64,000 nucleotides of DNA from Panthera uncia (GCF_023721935.1 NC_064818.1:31510786-31574785); one strand, 5' to 3'; positions 1 to 11,710 are shown, counted from the stretch's first letter. Notes: generated from the sequence alone by a model not told the origin. Translations and numbers: made by a program.

Positions 1-1372
1 CAGTAAGGGTTCTGCAGTGGTTGTGTTCTATCTCGGCAACAGCCATTCACTCTAGCACCTCCACCAGAAACAATGCTTGCACAGAAGTTTTCATTCTATG
101 CAGGTGTTTTGCTCAACAGCTTGAAGAACTTCCTTTAACACTTCTTGTAAGGCTATTCTAGTGGTGATGAACTCTTCGGCTTTTGTCTGTCTGGAAAACT
201 CTTTTCTCTCTCCTTCAGTTCTGAAGAACAGCTTTGCTGGTTGTGCCGACAAGAGGGGTCAGCATCCCAGCAAGTGTGTGGTGAGCAGGCCTCGGGAAGC
301 AGCCATCTTCTGTGACCACCCACTCATCTGATGGGAAAATGCAGCCTGTGGTTTCTACATCATGTGCCAAAATGTCCACTCTGAGACTGAGGCAGCTGTC
401 ACTGGACATGTGCCGAGTCCATATCAAATGACAGAGCAGTGCACCTGGTGGCAAGTGCAGGGAGCAGCCTGCACCTTCAACCCTTCCTCAGCCACCTCTG
501 AGATTAGTGCTGATCCTGACATCCCTGGCCCAAAATAATCTCCCATTCGTCACTAGAGTACTAATGAACAACAGACTTCACATTTTTTGTATTTCACATT
601 TTTAGATGTGCCGGTAAGAGTCTTTTGGGTCAAACATCACCTCTTTTCCTGGATACAAGTAGCCCTGAGAAACTTAGAGAGTTTGGGAATCTTCCATTGC
701 TTCTTGGGCCATGGCCCAAGTGTAATGGCCCACAGTGTAAGCACTGTGGCCAGTGAGCAGAGCTAGACAGGTTCGCTTTATGTGAGATATGGGCCAAACC
801 CACCTGTGTGGCCCATTTTGTGGCCCATCTTGCCTCAGGCAGAATACTCTGGCTACAGCAACTCAGTTGCTTGAGGTCTGTCTCCAAGTGGACGGCAGCC
901 TCTAGTACCCCTACCCTCCAGTGACCTTTCACTCGTTTAGACGTGGGCAAAACAACTCTTTTTGCTTGCACTGCATACACTGCAGCAAGAGGAAGCTACG
1001 TCCCCCAGAAACTGACTCGGGAACACAATTATCTTCCCTCTCATGGTTTGCAGGTTCCAAAGTTCCGAATGAATCTTCTTAAAATTTTAAGTTCTTTATC
1101 TTGTGTTTTTTTTTTAATGAAATACTATCCATGAACCAAAAAATATTTGTAAATGAGTAAACCATAATTAACATTATTATTTATAATAATAATAATAAAT
1201 TATAATCATAAATACTCATGCCCCATCTACCAAACTTCAGAACTAGAACACAGGGCTGGCACTAGGGTGAAGCAAGTGAGGAAATTACTTTGGGCACAAA
1301 ATTTAAGAGGGTGCCAAAAAATGCAGTAACCTAAATAAATCATACAGTTTATTTTTTTATTAATTTATTATT
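1..1372. other. ASCC1 intron, mostly unidentified; L1M-like remnant at the start
   Basis: Positions about 115-245 resemble the antisense of an old L1 internal region (the GATGAACTC...CTTTTGTCTGTCTGG pattern). From 280 to 1240 I recognise no element or exon. Short open frames at 215-454 and 630-980 (minus) have no recognisable domain and look like chance. A short AT-rich simple-sequence stretch (TAATAATAATAATAAA) lies at 1168-1200. Confidence 0.5.
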
Positions 1373-1589
1373 TTAAAGTTTATTTATTTTGAGAGAGAGA
1401 GAGAGTGAGCACACGTGTGCAAGAGTGGGGGAGGTGCAGAGAGAGAAGGAGAAAGAGAGAATCCCAAGCAGGCTCCATGCTGTCAGCGCAGAGCCCAATG
1501 TGGGACTCGAACTCAAGAACCACGAGGTGATGACCTGAACAGAAATCAAGAGTTGGACACTTAACTGACCAAGCCACCCAGGTGCACCC
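1373..1589 (-). mobile_element. SINEC_Fc-like SINE, minus strand, full length
   Basis: Read on the minus strand it has the tRNA-like head (GGTGCACCTGGGTGGCTTGG), a CT-rich 3' part and a TAAATAAA tail. The copy is diverged. AAATAAATCAT-like sequence left of it (about 1334) recurs right of the next SINE (1811), so the two minus-strand SINEs look like sequential insertions at one target. Confidence 0.88.
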
Positions 1590-1596
1590 ATGTGGT

Positions 1597-1810
1597 TTTT
1601 TTTTTTTAAGATTTTATTTTATTTTGGAGAGAGAGTGTGAACATGTGAGTGGGGGAGGGGCAGAGAGAGAGAGGGAGAGAGAGAATCCCAAGCAGCCTCC
1701 ATGCCCCAGCGCAAAGCCCAACATGAGGCTTAATCTCATGACTGTGAGACCATGACCTGAACTGAAATCAAGAGTTGGATGCTTAACCTACTGAGTAACA
1801 CAGGTGCCCC
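1597..1810 (-). mobile_element. SINEC_Fc-like SINE, minus strand, diverged
   Basis: Poly-T at 1597-1608 is the A-tail. The head reads GGGGCACCTGTGTTACTCAG in gene sense and carries several substitutions in the B-box region. AATAAATCAT follows it at 1811. Confidence 0.85.
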
Positions 1811-2089
1811 AATAAATCATGTTTTAATGCAATATTTTTAAAAATCAAAATTAATGCAAAAAAAAAAAAAAAAACTCATGACGAACAGAGTCTCAAAATT
1901 TTGAATGAAGTTGGGGCCAGTACTGCCGAGTCTTCCCTTTGCGTCAGGATCCAGTGTGGCCGGCATGGGGTAGAACGTTACACAACACACCGGTCACTCA
2001 GGATGCTCCAGGCTCTGGAGACCCTAGGGACCTGCTGCCCCATGACCTCAGCACTCCTCAACATGCACATTTTCTTACCAGGCTTCCTC

Positions 2090-2440
2090 CACTGAGCGGC
2101 TTGACAACTGCCACCTCTGTGCCTTCTGTTCCCTGGGCTACAGTTTCCACCTATGCAGATCCTTCCAGGCCCAACTCAAATCCCACTCTTCATGAAGCCT
2201 TTCTAACCACCCTAACACCCCCACTCCCCCGTATCTGTGAGCAGTGACTCTGCCCTTCTCTGAAATGCTGCTTCACTTACGTGTGCTTTCCTTAGCATTC
2301 TCAGTGACAGTCCCTTGCTATTTCAAGTCTGTCTGTCCTGTTCCTCTACTAGATTATATGCTCAAGAGCATGTTGTATTTCTTTTGTATCTTCCAGTGCA
2401 CCATTATACTTGACTTTCAGTAACTACTGGCTGTGATGGG
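2090..2440 (+). mobile_element. L2 LINE fragment
   Basis: The stretch has the L2 3' pattern: GGCCCAACTCAAAT, then a TGAAGCCTTTCTAACCACC-type block, then TCTACTAGATTATATGCTC. It explains the weak open frames at 1901-2247, which are not a gene. Confidence 0.6.
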
Positions 2441-2842
2441 TTAACTGATGCATGTGACTGATTAAAAAGTGAGAAGTGAATGTAAAAAATAAAATAAATG
2501 AGGTCTTGAAGTATCGCTGAAGATTTGCAGATAAAACCAGTGAAGGAAGGACACTTCAAGCAGAAGAAACAGCGTGTGCAAAGATGCCAAGGCATGCACG
2601 ATCACATCTTATTTGGAAAACTGATTACTGAATATAGCTATAGCAGAGAATGAGGGAAAAAGAACAGTGGAGATGAGCTTGATATAAGTAGTGGCTGGAC
2701 CATCAGAAGCCACGGAGATTTTAAAAAAGAGAACGATGTGGTCAGATGTCCATTTCTGAAAGCTGACTCTAGCAGAGTAGAAAACACTTTAGAAGGAGAA
2801 GAGACCAGAGGTACAGAAGTCAACTAGAGTGGTAGTATCAAG

Positions 2843-2957
2843 CACTATTCTAAGCACTTGAGATCTGTTAACATGTTTAATCCTCGCAATGAATTATTAT
2901 CCCCATTTTACCAATGAGGAAACTGAGGCACAGACAAGTTATAAAACTTGACCAAAA
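2843..2957 (-). mobile_element. MIR SINE, split by a younger SINE
   Basis: The MIR core in reverse orientation is clear: CCCATTTTACCAATGAGGAA and ACTGAGGCACAG. It continues at about 3203-3290 (GGTGGCAGACCCC..., AGAATCCATGCT) after the SINE at 2960. Confidence 0.8.
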
Positions 2958-2959
2958 AA

Positions 2960-3187
2960 GGGGCGCCTGGGTGGCGCAGTCGGTTAAGCGTCCGACTTCA
3001 GCCAGGTCACGATCTCGCGGTCCGTGAGTTCGAGCCCCGCGTCAGGCTCTGGGCTGATGGCTCAGAGCCTGGAGCCTGTTTCCGATTCTGTGTCTCCCTC
3101 TCTCTCTGCCCCTCCCCCGTTCATGCTCTGTCTCTCTCTGTCCCAAAAATAAATAAAAAACGTTGAAAAAATTAAAAAAAAAAAAAA
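2960..3187 (+). mobile_element. Very young SINEC_Fc-like SINE
   Basis: Full length, with an intact head carrying the variant TGGCGCAGTCGG, a CAGCCAGGTCACGATC block and an AAAAACGTTG tail extension. It is flanked by a perfect 15-bp target-site duplication (AAAACTTGACCAAAA at 2943-2957 and 3188-3202). It differs from the copy at 10621 at about three positions only. Confidence 0.95.
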
Positions 3188-3202
3188 AAAACTTGACCAA
3201 AA

Positions 3203-3290
3203 TCATATTAACTAATTGGTGGCAGACCCCAAATCAGAATCCATGCTGTGTGGCTTCCGAGTACGTGCCTTAAGGACTGTGCTATAAAGG
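3203..3290 (-). mobile_element. MIR SINE, second part
   Basis: Continuation of the MIR at 2843; the spacing fits once the SINE and one target copy are removed. Confidence 0.7.
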
Positions 3291-4584
3291 GGAGAAGGAT
3301 GAAAACAACTTTGTCCCCACATTCCTAAAGGAAAAATAAAAATCTATTCACACTGCACAGAACTCTAATTTTACAGTTAGCTGATTCAATTAATTGTGCA
3401 TGTGGATCTCCAAGCAAAGACCTACATTATTTTGGGTCTAAAGTTTCTGATGAACTAACACCATGACAGAACAATAAGGTTTTGAAATACTTCTGAATGC
3501 TACAACATAACTTAAGTCTGAATATAACCAAGGACTTCAAAATCTACCTCAATTACAAATCACAGCAGAATGATGCCCTTCTTTTCTCTCCCCTCTATTA
3601 AAGAAAAAGAAGTGAATAGGGAGTTCAACTAGACAGAAACAGGGAGCAAGAAATATTAGAGGAAGGAAATTAAACAGACTAAATGAAAGAAACCAATTTC
3701 CAGCTCTGTCTTTCTGGAAAATTACGATTTCTGTCCAATTCAAGACTTATTAGGACTTTGAAGGAACTAAAGTCCTTTAAAAAGTTCTAGTCTAACCTCT
3801 CATTTTATGCAAGAGGAGTAAAGCACAGACAGACAGACTGAGCTGCTCCCAGTCAGGACAGAGACCAGAATCCAAGTCGGTTCTGCTGTTATCAATTCAC
3901 TGTGCATTCCACAAAGGCTGGCTCTTTATCTTATCCCCCGTTTCACCCTGGCACCTAAATTAATGCCTAATTGACACATAATCAGTTCTCAGTCAAGAGC
4001 TGTTGCACGCACACACAATTCACAGATGACAAATATTCTGGAGTTCTATTAAAAGAATTTAAGGGTACTTGGGTACAGTCACTAATTTCAGGTTGATGTC
4101 ATACATACCGCGTTGGACAGTATGTCCATATATTTCTAAAAGTATAGCCTCCTGATTCTTTCTTCATTGATCCTTTCCTGGTTGACTATGAATGAGTCAC
4201 AAAGCTGCTCTATGCCTTTCTTCCTCATAACAGAATTAAAAATAATATAGGGTTGCTATGTGAAAAATGATGTATTATTCTTAAGCAGCTTTATCATTTA
4301 GACAGTGCTTTGAATTTGAAAACAGAAGCCAGTTATTAATGCCTTAAATCTAAGCTCTTAGTTTAAAAGGCCTGTAAGCACTCCAGAGCTCAAGCATTCC
4401 AGAGGCATCTTTACAGATATGTATTTGTATTGCAGGAAGATCACCGACTTCCTAGAAAGTACAAATTCCAGGCTTTTGTTTCGGATTTTTTTCCAGTTTA
4501 ATTCAGTCCCATAGTTAGTATTTCCTGAGAGATTACTGCATACAGGCATTATGCTGGTCTCTATGAAAATGAAGAACCACACAA
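3291..4584. other. Intron with no clear feature; possible MIR at 3795-3890
   Basis: A weak MIR-like block in reverse orientation is visible at 3795-3890 (CTCATTTTATGCAAGAGGAG, then CAGAATCCAAG). Nothing else is recognised, and no open frame here has coding character. Confidence 0.45.
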
Positions 4585-4768
4585 GGGGCGCCTGGGTGGC
4601 TCAGGTGGTTAAGCATCCAACTCTAGAGGTCAGCTCAGGTCATGATCTCATGGTTAATGAGTCTGGGCCCTGTGTGGGGCTCTGCGCTGATGGTGCAGAG
4701 CCTGCTTGGGATTCTCTCTGCCCCTCTCTTTCTCTCACTCTTTGACAAAATAAATAAATAAATGAACC
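4585..4768 (+). mobile_element. SINEC_Fc-like SINE with internal deletion
   Basis: Head GGGGCGCCTGGGTGGCTCAG, body ending TTGACAAAATAAATAAATAA. The CT-rich region is shortened to about 183 bp in total. Confidence 0.9.
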
Positions 4769-5357
4769 TTAAAAAGAAGACTAAGCAAACAGCCCTTTGT
4801 ATTAAGGAGCTTATAATCTACTGAGGTAACTATAAAGAAGACTTTGATAATGACACAAGCAAGACAAGATGCTTCAGGTAATTTAAACGTGGAAGAGAGT
4901 ATAGCTGCTTTGGGAACAGAACAGGCTGTTAGGAGGATGGGCTCAGGACAAGAAGCTAACTGTACTCAATTCATCTTGTGTATCTGCTGAATGAGTGAAC
5001 GACTTAGGTGAGTAACATTCACTAAACATCTATGAACCTGAATTTTAAAAGTCACTGGATATACAGTGCTGAATAAGAGTACTCCCTGCCATGAAGAATC
5101 TTATAGTCTATTTAAGAAAAGGAAAAAAAAAAAGATAGCAAAAAGGAAAAAGATGAGGAGTAACATGAGAGAAGTTTTAGTCACAAGACACAACACTAAC
5201 AAAGACCCAAAGAATCATCAATAAGCAGTGAAGTTGGCTAGGGCTGGGGGTAAGTAAGTGCAAAGCAGTGGAAGATCAAGTTGAAATATTAAGTTGGTTT
5301 CCTACTGGAAGATCTTGAATGCTAGACTGAAGAATATTAATTAATTCAAAAGGTATG
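4769..5357. other. Intron, no feature recognised
   Basis: Unique-looking A-rich sequence. There is a short purine run at 5116-5150. Nothing resembles an exon. Confidence 0.4.
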
Positions 5358-5540
5358 TGGGACACCTGAGTGGCTCACTCAGTTGAGCGTCGGACTTCGG
5401 CTCAGGTCATGATCTCGCAGTTTGTGGGTAAGAGACCCATATCAGGCTCTGTGCTGACAGCTCGGAGCCTGGAGCCTGCTTCAGATTCTGTGTCTTCCTA
5501 CCTCTCTCAAAAATGAATAAACGTTAAAAAAAAAAAAAAA
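5358..5540 (+). mobile_element. SINEC_Fc-like SINE, shortened 3' part
   Basis: The head reads GGGACACCTGAGTGGCTCAC. The CTCTCTGCCCCTCC stretch is missing, so CCTACCTCTCTCAAAAATGA runs straight into the A16 tail. Confidence 0.9.
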
Positions 5541-5574
5541 AGAGATGAAATGATGGTAGATGTTTTCTTTCTCT

Positions 5575-6372
5575 CTCTCTTTTTTAAGGTTCTTATTTAA
5601 ATACCAGTTAGTTAGCATACAGCGTAATATTAGTTCCAAGTGTAAAATATAGTGATTCAATGCTTCCATACGTCACCCAGTGCTCATCACTGCAAATGTA
5701 CTTTACTTCCCATCACCTATTTTACCCATCCCCACCACACAACTCCCCTCTGGTAACCATCACTTTGTTTTCCATAGGTAAGAGTCTGTTTCTTGGTTTG
5801 CCTCTATTTTTCCCCTTTGTTCATTTGTCTTGTTTCTTAAATTCCACCTGAGTGGAATCATATGGTATTTGTCTTCCTCTGACTTATTACACTTACCATA
5901 ATACTTACTCTCTAGCTCCATCCATGTCACTGCAAATGGCAAGATTTCATTCTTTTTGGCAGCTGAATATTATTCCATTGTGTGTATGTATGTATGTACG
6001 TGTACACACATACATCTTTATCCATTCATCAATCAGTGGATACCTGGGCTGTTTCCATAATTTGGCTATTGTTGACGATGCTGAAACATCAGGGTACATG
6101 TATCCCTTTGAATTAGTATTTTTGTATTATTTGGGAAAATACCTATCAATGCAATTTCTGGGTTGTAGGGTAGTTCTATTTTTAACTTTTTGAGGAACCT
6201 CCACACTGTTTTCCAGAGTGGTTGCACCAGTTTGCATTCCCACCAACACTGCAGGAGGGTTCCCCTTTCTCCATATCCTCACCAACACTTGTTTTTGTGT
6301 TGTTGAGTTTAGCCATTTTGACAGGTGTGAAGTGATATCTCATTATAGTTTTGATTTGAATTTCTGATGGGA
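5575..6372 (-). mobile_element. L1 LINE 3' end, 5'-truncated, minus strand
   Basis: The reverse complement gives the end of L1 ORF2 and the 3' UTR. Recognisable in plus orientation are CCAGTTAGTTAGCATAC, the block around 5960 that reads as the antisense of GGAATAATATTCAGCTGCC, and TTTGGCTATTGTTGACGATG. Frameshifts and stops show a non-functional copy. Confidence 0.85.
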
Positions 6373-6852
6373 AATTTCTAAGCAAATAACTCCTATGGCA
6401 TATAGGTTATGCCTCAGGACAAATGCAGTTTTATTTTATGGGATCTACAGGCACTGACATAAAAGTAATTTCTAGGTTACGTGTTATGAGAAGAATGAAC
6501 TGTCAACCCACGTGTGTAATGTGGTCCTGTCTGTGTAAAACAATATGCATAGTACATGATGCCTCTCAGCATTATTTGTCCTGTGTACCGTCTACCGGGT
6601 GGGAGGGTCAGGGCAGGGGGTAAGGGAGCCAGTTAATTTTCACTTTACCCATCTGTAAGCCTTTACATTCATAAGAGAAAACAATGTAAAGAGAAGAAGC
6701 TTGGCTGTGAAAGGAAGATGGCAAGCCAAAAGATATGCCAGGCTGCACAGCTGTGGATTTTAACTCTTAACTGCACACATACATACACTTGTCTCATCTT
6801 CTTTTCACCAAACTTCTCAAAAGAGCAGTCTGTGTCCAAGACCTCTGTCTTC
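6373..6852. other. Intron, no feature recognised
   Basis: No repeat family or exon recognised. A 66-codon open frame at 6423-6623 has no coding features. Confidence 0.4.
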
Positions 6853-7058
6853 TTTTTTTAATTTTTCATTTATTTTTGAGAGACAGAACAAGAGTGGGGG
6901 AGGGGCAGAGAGAGAGAGGGAGACACAGAATCTGAAGGAGGGTCCAGGCTCTGAGCTGTAAGCACGGAGCCCGACGTGGGGCTCAAACTCATGAACCGCG
7001 AGATCATGACCTGAGCTGAAGTTGGGTGCTTAACCTAACCGAGCCACCCAGGCGCCCC
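6853..7058 (-). mobile_element. SINEC_Fc-like SINE, minus strand
   Basis: In sense it starts GGGGCGCCTGGGTGGCTCGG and ends in a T-rich-complement tail. CTGTCT(T/C)C occurs on both sides as a short putative duplication. Confidence 0.9.
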
Positions 7059-7299
7059 TGTCTCCAATTGTTCTTAATCCCCTTTTCTGCCCCAGCATGA
7101 ACACGAGCTTCACAGTCAGAGCCAGGTCAAATTATAATTCTACCACTTACAAATACACACTAATTACTGCTGACCCTAACCTGACCAAGTAAAGGTGGAC
7201 AGGTAGAACACTTGCCTGTTACAGCCACATTACTGAAAAGGAAAATCAGATAAGCTAAAGGGAAAAAAAATCACTTGCCATCTGGAAGGAACCACTGAT

Positions 7300-7790
7300 A
7301 AGATTTTTATGTATTGAGATTAAGGGATTTATTTCTCTCTTGCTCTCTCTTCCACTTCCGAGGGGGAGAAAAGTAAACGTGTATTTATAAATTGTTTTGT
7401 AAACTGTTTTCATCACATAATACTCTATATAGTGAATATCTGCCATCTTTCCAAGACACAATTTTTAGTCGATCCCTAGTATTCTCTATTCTACAGTGTT
7501 CTATAGTTTATTTCCCACTCTTCTGTTTGTGATATTTACATTGCTTCCAGTATATACTATTACAGGCAATACTGTAATAGATCTATCTTCCACATACAGT
7601 GAACTGTCCACATATGTGATTAATTCCACCAGAAAAATTCCCATAGGGAGAATTAGCAAGTCCAAGGAGTATAAAATAAAACTCTTGGTATAAAGTGCCA
7701 GCTTGCTTTCTGAAAAGCTTTTCCTAATTTATACCTTCAGCAGCAGTGGACTTCTCATGTCATTTATCAAACATCTACTTAGTTTTCTTC
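7300..7790 (-). mobile_element. Old L1 (L1ME-like) fragment
   Basis: The order of motifs resembles the antisense of an old L1 3' end: an ACATTGCTTCCAG-type block, AATAGATCTATCTTC, and TATACCTTCAGCAGCAGTGG. Family assignment is tentative. Confidence 0.4.
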
Positions 7791-8049
7791 TATTTTTTAA
7801 AATTTGTGTTTTCTTTTAATAGTTTAGTGCTTAGGTAGATTTCAGGTCCTTAAAATAAGGGTCATTTTACCCATTTTTGTATCTCTTATGGTGCCTAAAA
7901 CAGTGTCTAAACAGTGTGTAGAACTAACAATTTGTTAGTACTGAACTACTTATTTTGGGGTATTTATCTTTTGTCCAACCACTTATGACACTGATTAGCA
8001 CTTTTACTGTTTCCTTATCAATTTTAGAGCTTTTTTTTAGTAGACTATA

Positions 8050-8450
8050 ATGTTATCCTCAATGGCAATTTTTGTCTTCATCTGTCTTCTGTTTTATAGC
8101 TTAGGATTTAGCATGAACTTTCCGAACAAGGTGTTTAAGAGTGATGGTGGTTACATCTGCTTTATTTCTGAATATAATGGCAATAACAAACCCAGTAAAT
8201 TACCATTCAATAGGATTGTTGGTTGCTGCTTTAAAATTGTTATTTATCACATTAGGCAATATCTTTCTGTTTTCTGAAAGTTTTTAATGAAAAAAAAAAC
8301 AGGCTGAATTTCATCAGCAGGCTTTTAGGCATGTATTTAGACATTTTTAAATTTGATCTATTGAGTTGGATGTTATTAGATTTTCTGGTCTTACTTCATC
8401 TTTGTGTTCCTGAGATAAACCAGCTTAGTCATAATGGATCCTATTCATCA
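8050..8450 (-). mobile_element. Old L1M fragment, minus strand
   Basis: Plus-strand phrases such as TTTGATCTATTGAGTTGGAT and GTTCCTGAGATAAACCAGCT are the antisense of L1 ORF2. It is broken by many stops. Confidence 0.55.
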
Positions 8451-8640
8451 GACTCCTACACACCACCTTCAGAAAACTGCCAAATCCAGCAGATTTTACT
8501 CTTCTTGCATCCACGTACCAATTCTCATAGCTCTATTCTAGTTCAGGCCTTGTTTCTCACCTGCATTCCTGTAATGACTTTTAACTACTTTCCCCTCCTG
8601 CTCCTGGATCTTCATTTCAATTACATATGTAGTCTGTAAT
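8451..8640 (+). mobile_element. L2 LINE fragment, part 1
   Basis: CTAGTTCAGGCCTTGTTTCT followed by CACCTGCATTCCTGTAATGA resembles the L2 'left half' pattern. It appears to continue at 8894 after an L1 insertion. Confidence 0.5.
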
Positions 8641-8893
8641 TTCATTAAGTTTATATAGAACATTTGGGGAGAACTGACATCTTTATGAAATTAAGTCTAT
8701 CAATGAACATGAGCAATCTCTCATGTATATATAATGTAATTGATAAGTTACAATTATACTGTAACTTATAATTACTGAGTATGATTTATAATTTTCTGCA
8801 AAAAGGTCTTACACATACTTTATTATAGTTATTTCCTAAGTACCTACGAGTACTTGTTGCTACCATAAATGGATGGTGTCTTCTTATTTATTT
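8641..8893 (-). mobile_element. L1M fragment splitting an L2
   Basis: GGGGAGAACTGACATCTTTA and GGTCTTACACATACTTTATT match the antisense of L1 ORF2. L2-like sequence lies on both sides. Confidence 0.55.
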
Positions 8894-9440
8894 TTCATTT
8901 CCTCATTGTTACTGCTCTAACCTGGCTACCTACTTTCATCTCTAGCCTAGATTGCAGTATGACCTGATTTCCCCACTTGCATTCTTTCCCCCCTAATCCA
9001 TTCTCCCACACATGACCTTTTTAAAAATATCATGTCATTATATTGCTTAAAACCTTTCGGTCCACCTAGGGAAAAAAAATACAAATTCTTTACCAACTGT
9101 CTAAACCTTGTGTAATCTGGTCTCTGCCTCTCTGGCCTCATTTCCCTTGTTTATCTTCCTGGTCTTCTTTAAGTGCTGAAACACACTAGGCTCTTTCTCA
9201 AGGTCTTTGCACTTGCTCTTCTCTCTGCCTCATACACTCTTACCACAATTCCTTTGTATCCTTTAAGTCTGAACTCAAATGTCAATTCCTTACAGATGCC
9301 TTCCCTGGCCACTGCATCTAAAAGTAGGTCCCCCTATGTTATTCTTCTTATCCTCCTGTTTGTTTCTTTTGTAGAATCTATTATAATTTATAATTATTCT
9401 ATTTACTCTTTTGGTCTGTTTCCTCTTTAGGCAGCTACAC
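8894..9440 (+). mobile_element. L2 LINE fragment, part 2
   Basis: Strong L2 pattern: TGTCATTATATTGCTTAAAA, then GGTCTTTGCACTTGCTCTTC, then GAACTCAAATGTCAATTCCT and TGCCTTCCCTGGCCACTGC. Confidence 0.75.
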
Positions 9441-9640
9441 CCGGATCTGGAGGATCCAAGAGGGCCCCACTCACATGACTGGAGCCTTGGTGCCGGCTGT
9501 CAACTGGGGACACCTAAATTCTTTTCCTTGAGGTCTTTTTTCCAGCCAGAGAGTTTGGACTTCCCTAAATAGCAACCAAGTCCTAAGAGGTTAACTTTGA
9601 AAACAAAAGAGCTGCAAAATCTCTTAAGGCCTAGCAATGA
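9441..9640. other. Unassigned GC-richer block in intron
   Basis: The stretch around 9435-9520 (GGATCTGGAGGATCCAAGAG, then GGGCCCCACTCACATGACTG) resembles a piece of an old LTR, but I cannot name it. Confidence 0.3.
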
Positions 9641-10024
9641 CAGATTTACAAATCATTCCTGTCCCATTCCATTAGTCAAAGCAAGTCACAGGGCTGGGTA
9701 TCTTTCATAAAAGACATTTTCTGTTTGTTGCTGCTATACAGAACTATACTAATTTTATAGCTAATCACTTTGTTAAACTCTCTTCTTATTTCTAGTAACT
9801 TGGTCATTGTAGATAATAACCTTGCTGTATTTCTGGTCAGAAAATGTGATTTGTAAGATACCAACTCACTGAAATGTATTAAGCCTTACTTTACAGTCTA
9901 CTGTGTGATCAATTTTTTTCAGCTGTTGCGTATACCTGAAAGGAATATGAATTATCTAATTGCTGGGTGTATAATTCCAGAAATGACTTATTGCATTAAA
10001 CTTGCTCATTGTTTTTATATTTGC
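9641..10024 (-). mobile_element. Old L1M, minus strand, left part
   Basis: TATACAGAACTATACTAATT and ACCTGAAAGGAATATGAATT are antisense L1M phrases. The element resumes after the young L1 that ends at 11683. Confidence 0.55.
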
Positions 10025-10620
10025 TTACTTTTTAATTTACATCCAAGTTAGTTAGCATATAGTGCTATAATAATTTCAGGAGGAGATTCCAGTGATTCAT
10101 CCCCTATGTATAACACCCAGTACTCATCCCAACAAGTGTCCTCCCTAATGCCCCTTACCCATTTAGCCCATCCCCCTACCCACAACCCCTCCAGCAACCC
10201 TCAGTTTGTTCTCTGTATTTAAGAGTCTCTTATGTTTTGTCCCCTCCTTGTTTTTATATTATTTTTGCTTCCCTTCCCTTATGTTTATCTGTCTCTTCAA
10301 GTCCTCATGAGTGAAGTCATATGATTTTTGTCTTTCTCTTAATTTCACTTACCATAATACCCTCAAGTTCCATCCATGGAGTTGCAAATGGCAAGATTTC
10401 ATTCTTTTTGATTGCCGAGTAATACTCCATTCTATATACATACCACATCTTTATCCATTCATCCATCGATAGACATTTGGGCTCTTTCCATACTTTGGCT
10501 ATTGTTGATAGCACTGCTATGAACATTGGGGTGCATGGGCCCCTTCGAAACAGCACACCTGTATCCCTTGGATAAATACCTAGTAGTGCAATTGCTGGGT
10601 TGTAGGGTAGTTCTATTTTT
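10025..10620 (-). mobile_element. Young carnivore L1, minus strand, 3' part
   Basis: 3' UTR and the end of ORF2 on the minus strand (ATGGAGTTGCAAATGGCAAG in plus orientation is the antisense of the conserved ORF2 end). It lies in an older L1M and is itself split by the SINE at 10621. Stops break ORF2. Confidence 0.88.
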
Positions 10621-10836
10621 TTTTTTTTTTCAACATTTTTTATTTATTTTTGGGACAGAGAGAGACAGAGCATGAACGGGGGAGGGGCAGAGAGAGAGGG
10701 AGACACAGAATCGGAAACAGGCTCCAGGCTCCGAGCCATCAGCCCAGAGCCTGACGCGGGGCTCGAACTCACGGACCGCGAGATCGTGACCTGGCTGAAG
10801 TCGGACGCTCAACCGACTGCGCCACCCAGGCGCCCC
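10621..10836 (-). mobile_element. Very young SINEC_Fc-like SINE inserted in an L1
   Basis: Minus-strand copy of the same variant as at 2960 (TGGCGCAGTCGG head, CAGCCAGGTCACGATC block). The L1 sequence AGGGTAGTTCTATTTTT is duplicated on both sides (10604-10620 and 10837-10853), a clean target-site duplication. Confidence 0.95.
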
Positions 10837-11683
10837 AGGGTAGTTCTATTTTTAATTTTTTGAGGAATCTCCATACTGTTTTCCAGAGTGGCTGCACCAG
10901 TCTGCATTCACACCAGCAGTGCAAAAGAGATCCTTTTTCTTTGCATCCTTGCCAACATCTGTTGTTGCCTGAGTTGTTAATGTTAGTCATTCTGACTGGT
11001 GTGAGGTGGTATCTCATTGTGGTTTTGATTTGTATTTCCCTGATGATGAGTGATGTTGAGCATTTCTTCATGCGTCTGTTAGCCTTCTTCTTTGGACAAG
11101 TGTCTATTCATGTCTTTTGCCCATTTCTTCAATGGATTACTTGTTTTTTTGGGTGTTGAGTTTGATAAGTTCTTTACAGATTTTGGATTCTAACCCTTTA
11201 TTTTATAGGTCATTTGCAAATATCTTCTCCCATTCCGTCAGTTGTCTTTTAGTTTTGCTGATTGTTTCCTTCTCTGTGCAGAAGTTTTTATTGTGACGAG
11301 GTCCTAATAGTTCATTTTTGCTTTTGTTTCTCTTGCCTCCGGAGATGTGTTGAATAAGAAACTGCTGCGGCAAAGGTCAAAGAGGTTTTTGCCTGCTTTC
11401 TCCTCGAGGATTTTGATGGCTTCCTGTCTTTCGTTTAGGTCTTTCATCCATTTTGAGTTTATTTTTGTGTCTGGTGCAAGAAAATGGTCCAAGTTCATTT
11501 TTCTGTATGTTGCTGCCCAGTTTTCCCAGTACCATTTGCTAAAGAGACTGTCTTTATTCCATTGGATGTTCTTTCTTGCTTTGTCCAAGATTAGTTCACC
11601 ATACGTTTGTGAGTCCATTTCTGGGTCTTCTACTCTGTTCCATCGATCTGGGTGTCCGTTTTTGTGCCATCGGTGTTTTTTTT
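10837..11683 (-). mobile_element. Young carnivore L1, minus strand, ORF2 C-terminal part
   Basis: Encodes L1 ORF2 C-terminal sequence on the minus strand, including the cysteine-rich block CWQGC...HCWCEC. It is interrupted by stops between 11304 and 11071 and truncated at its 5' end near 11683. TTAAACTTG-like sequence occurs at both outer ends (about 9999 and 11682), a putative duplication. Confidence 0.85.
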
Positions 11684-11710
11684 AAACTTGTTGTTAAAAT
11701 CTTCTGTGTC

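Noticed and set aside
630..980. 116-codon minus-strand frame with Cys/His pairs
   Set aside because: The spacing does not fit a zinc finger, there is no splice support and no recognised homologue.
1242..1335. Possible additional DNA transposon end (GGGCTGGCACTAGGGTGAAG)
   Set aside because: Resembles a known mammalian repeat pattern, but I could not identify ends or family with confidence.
10769..11071. 100-codon minus-strand frame
   Set aside because: It runs from L1 ORF2 straight into the younger SINE; a chance fusion of two repeats.
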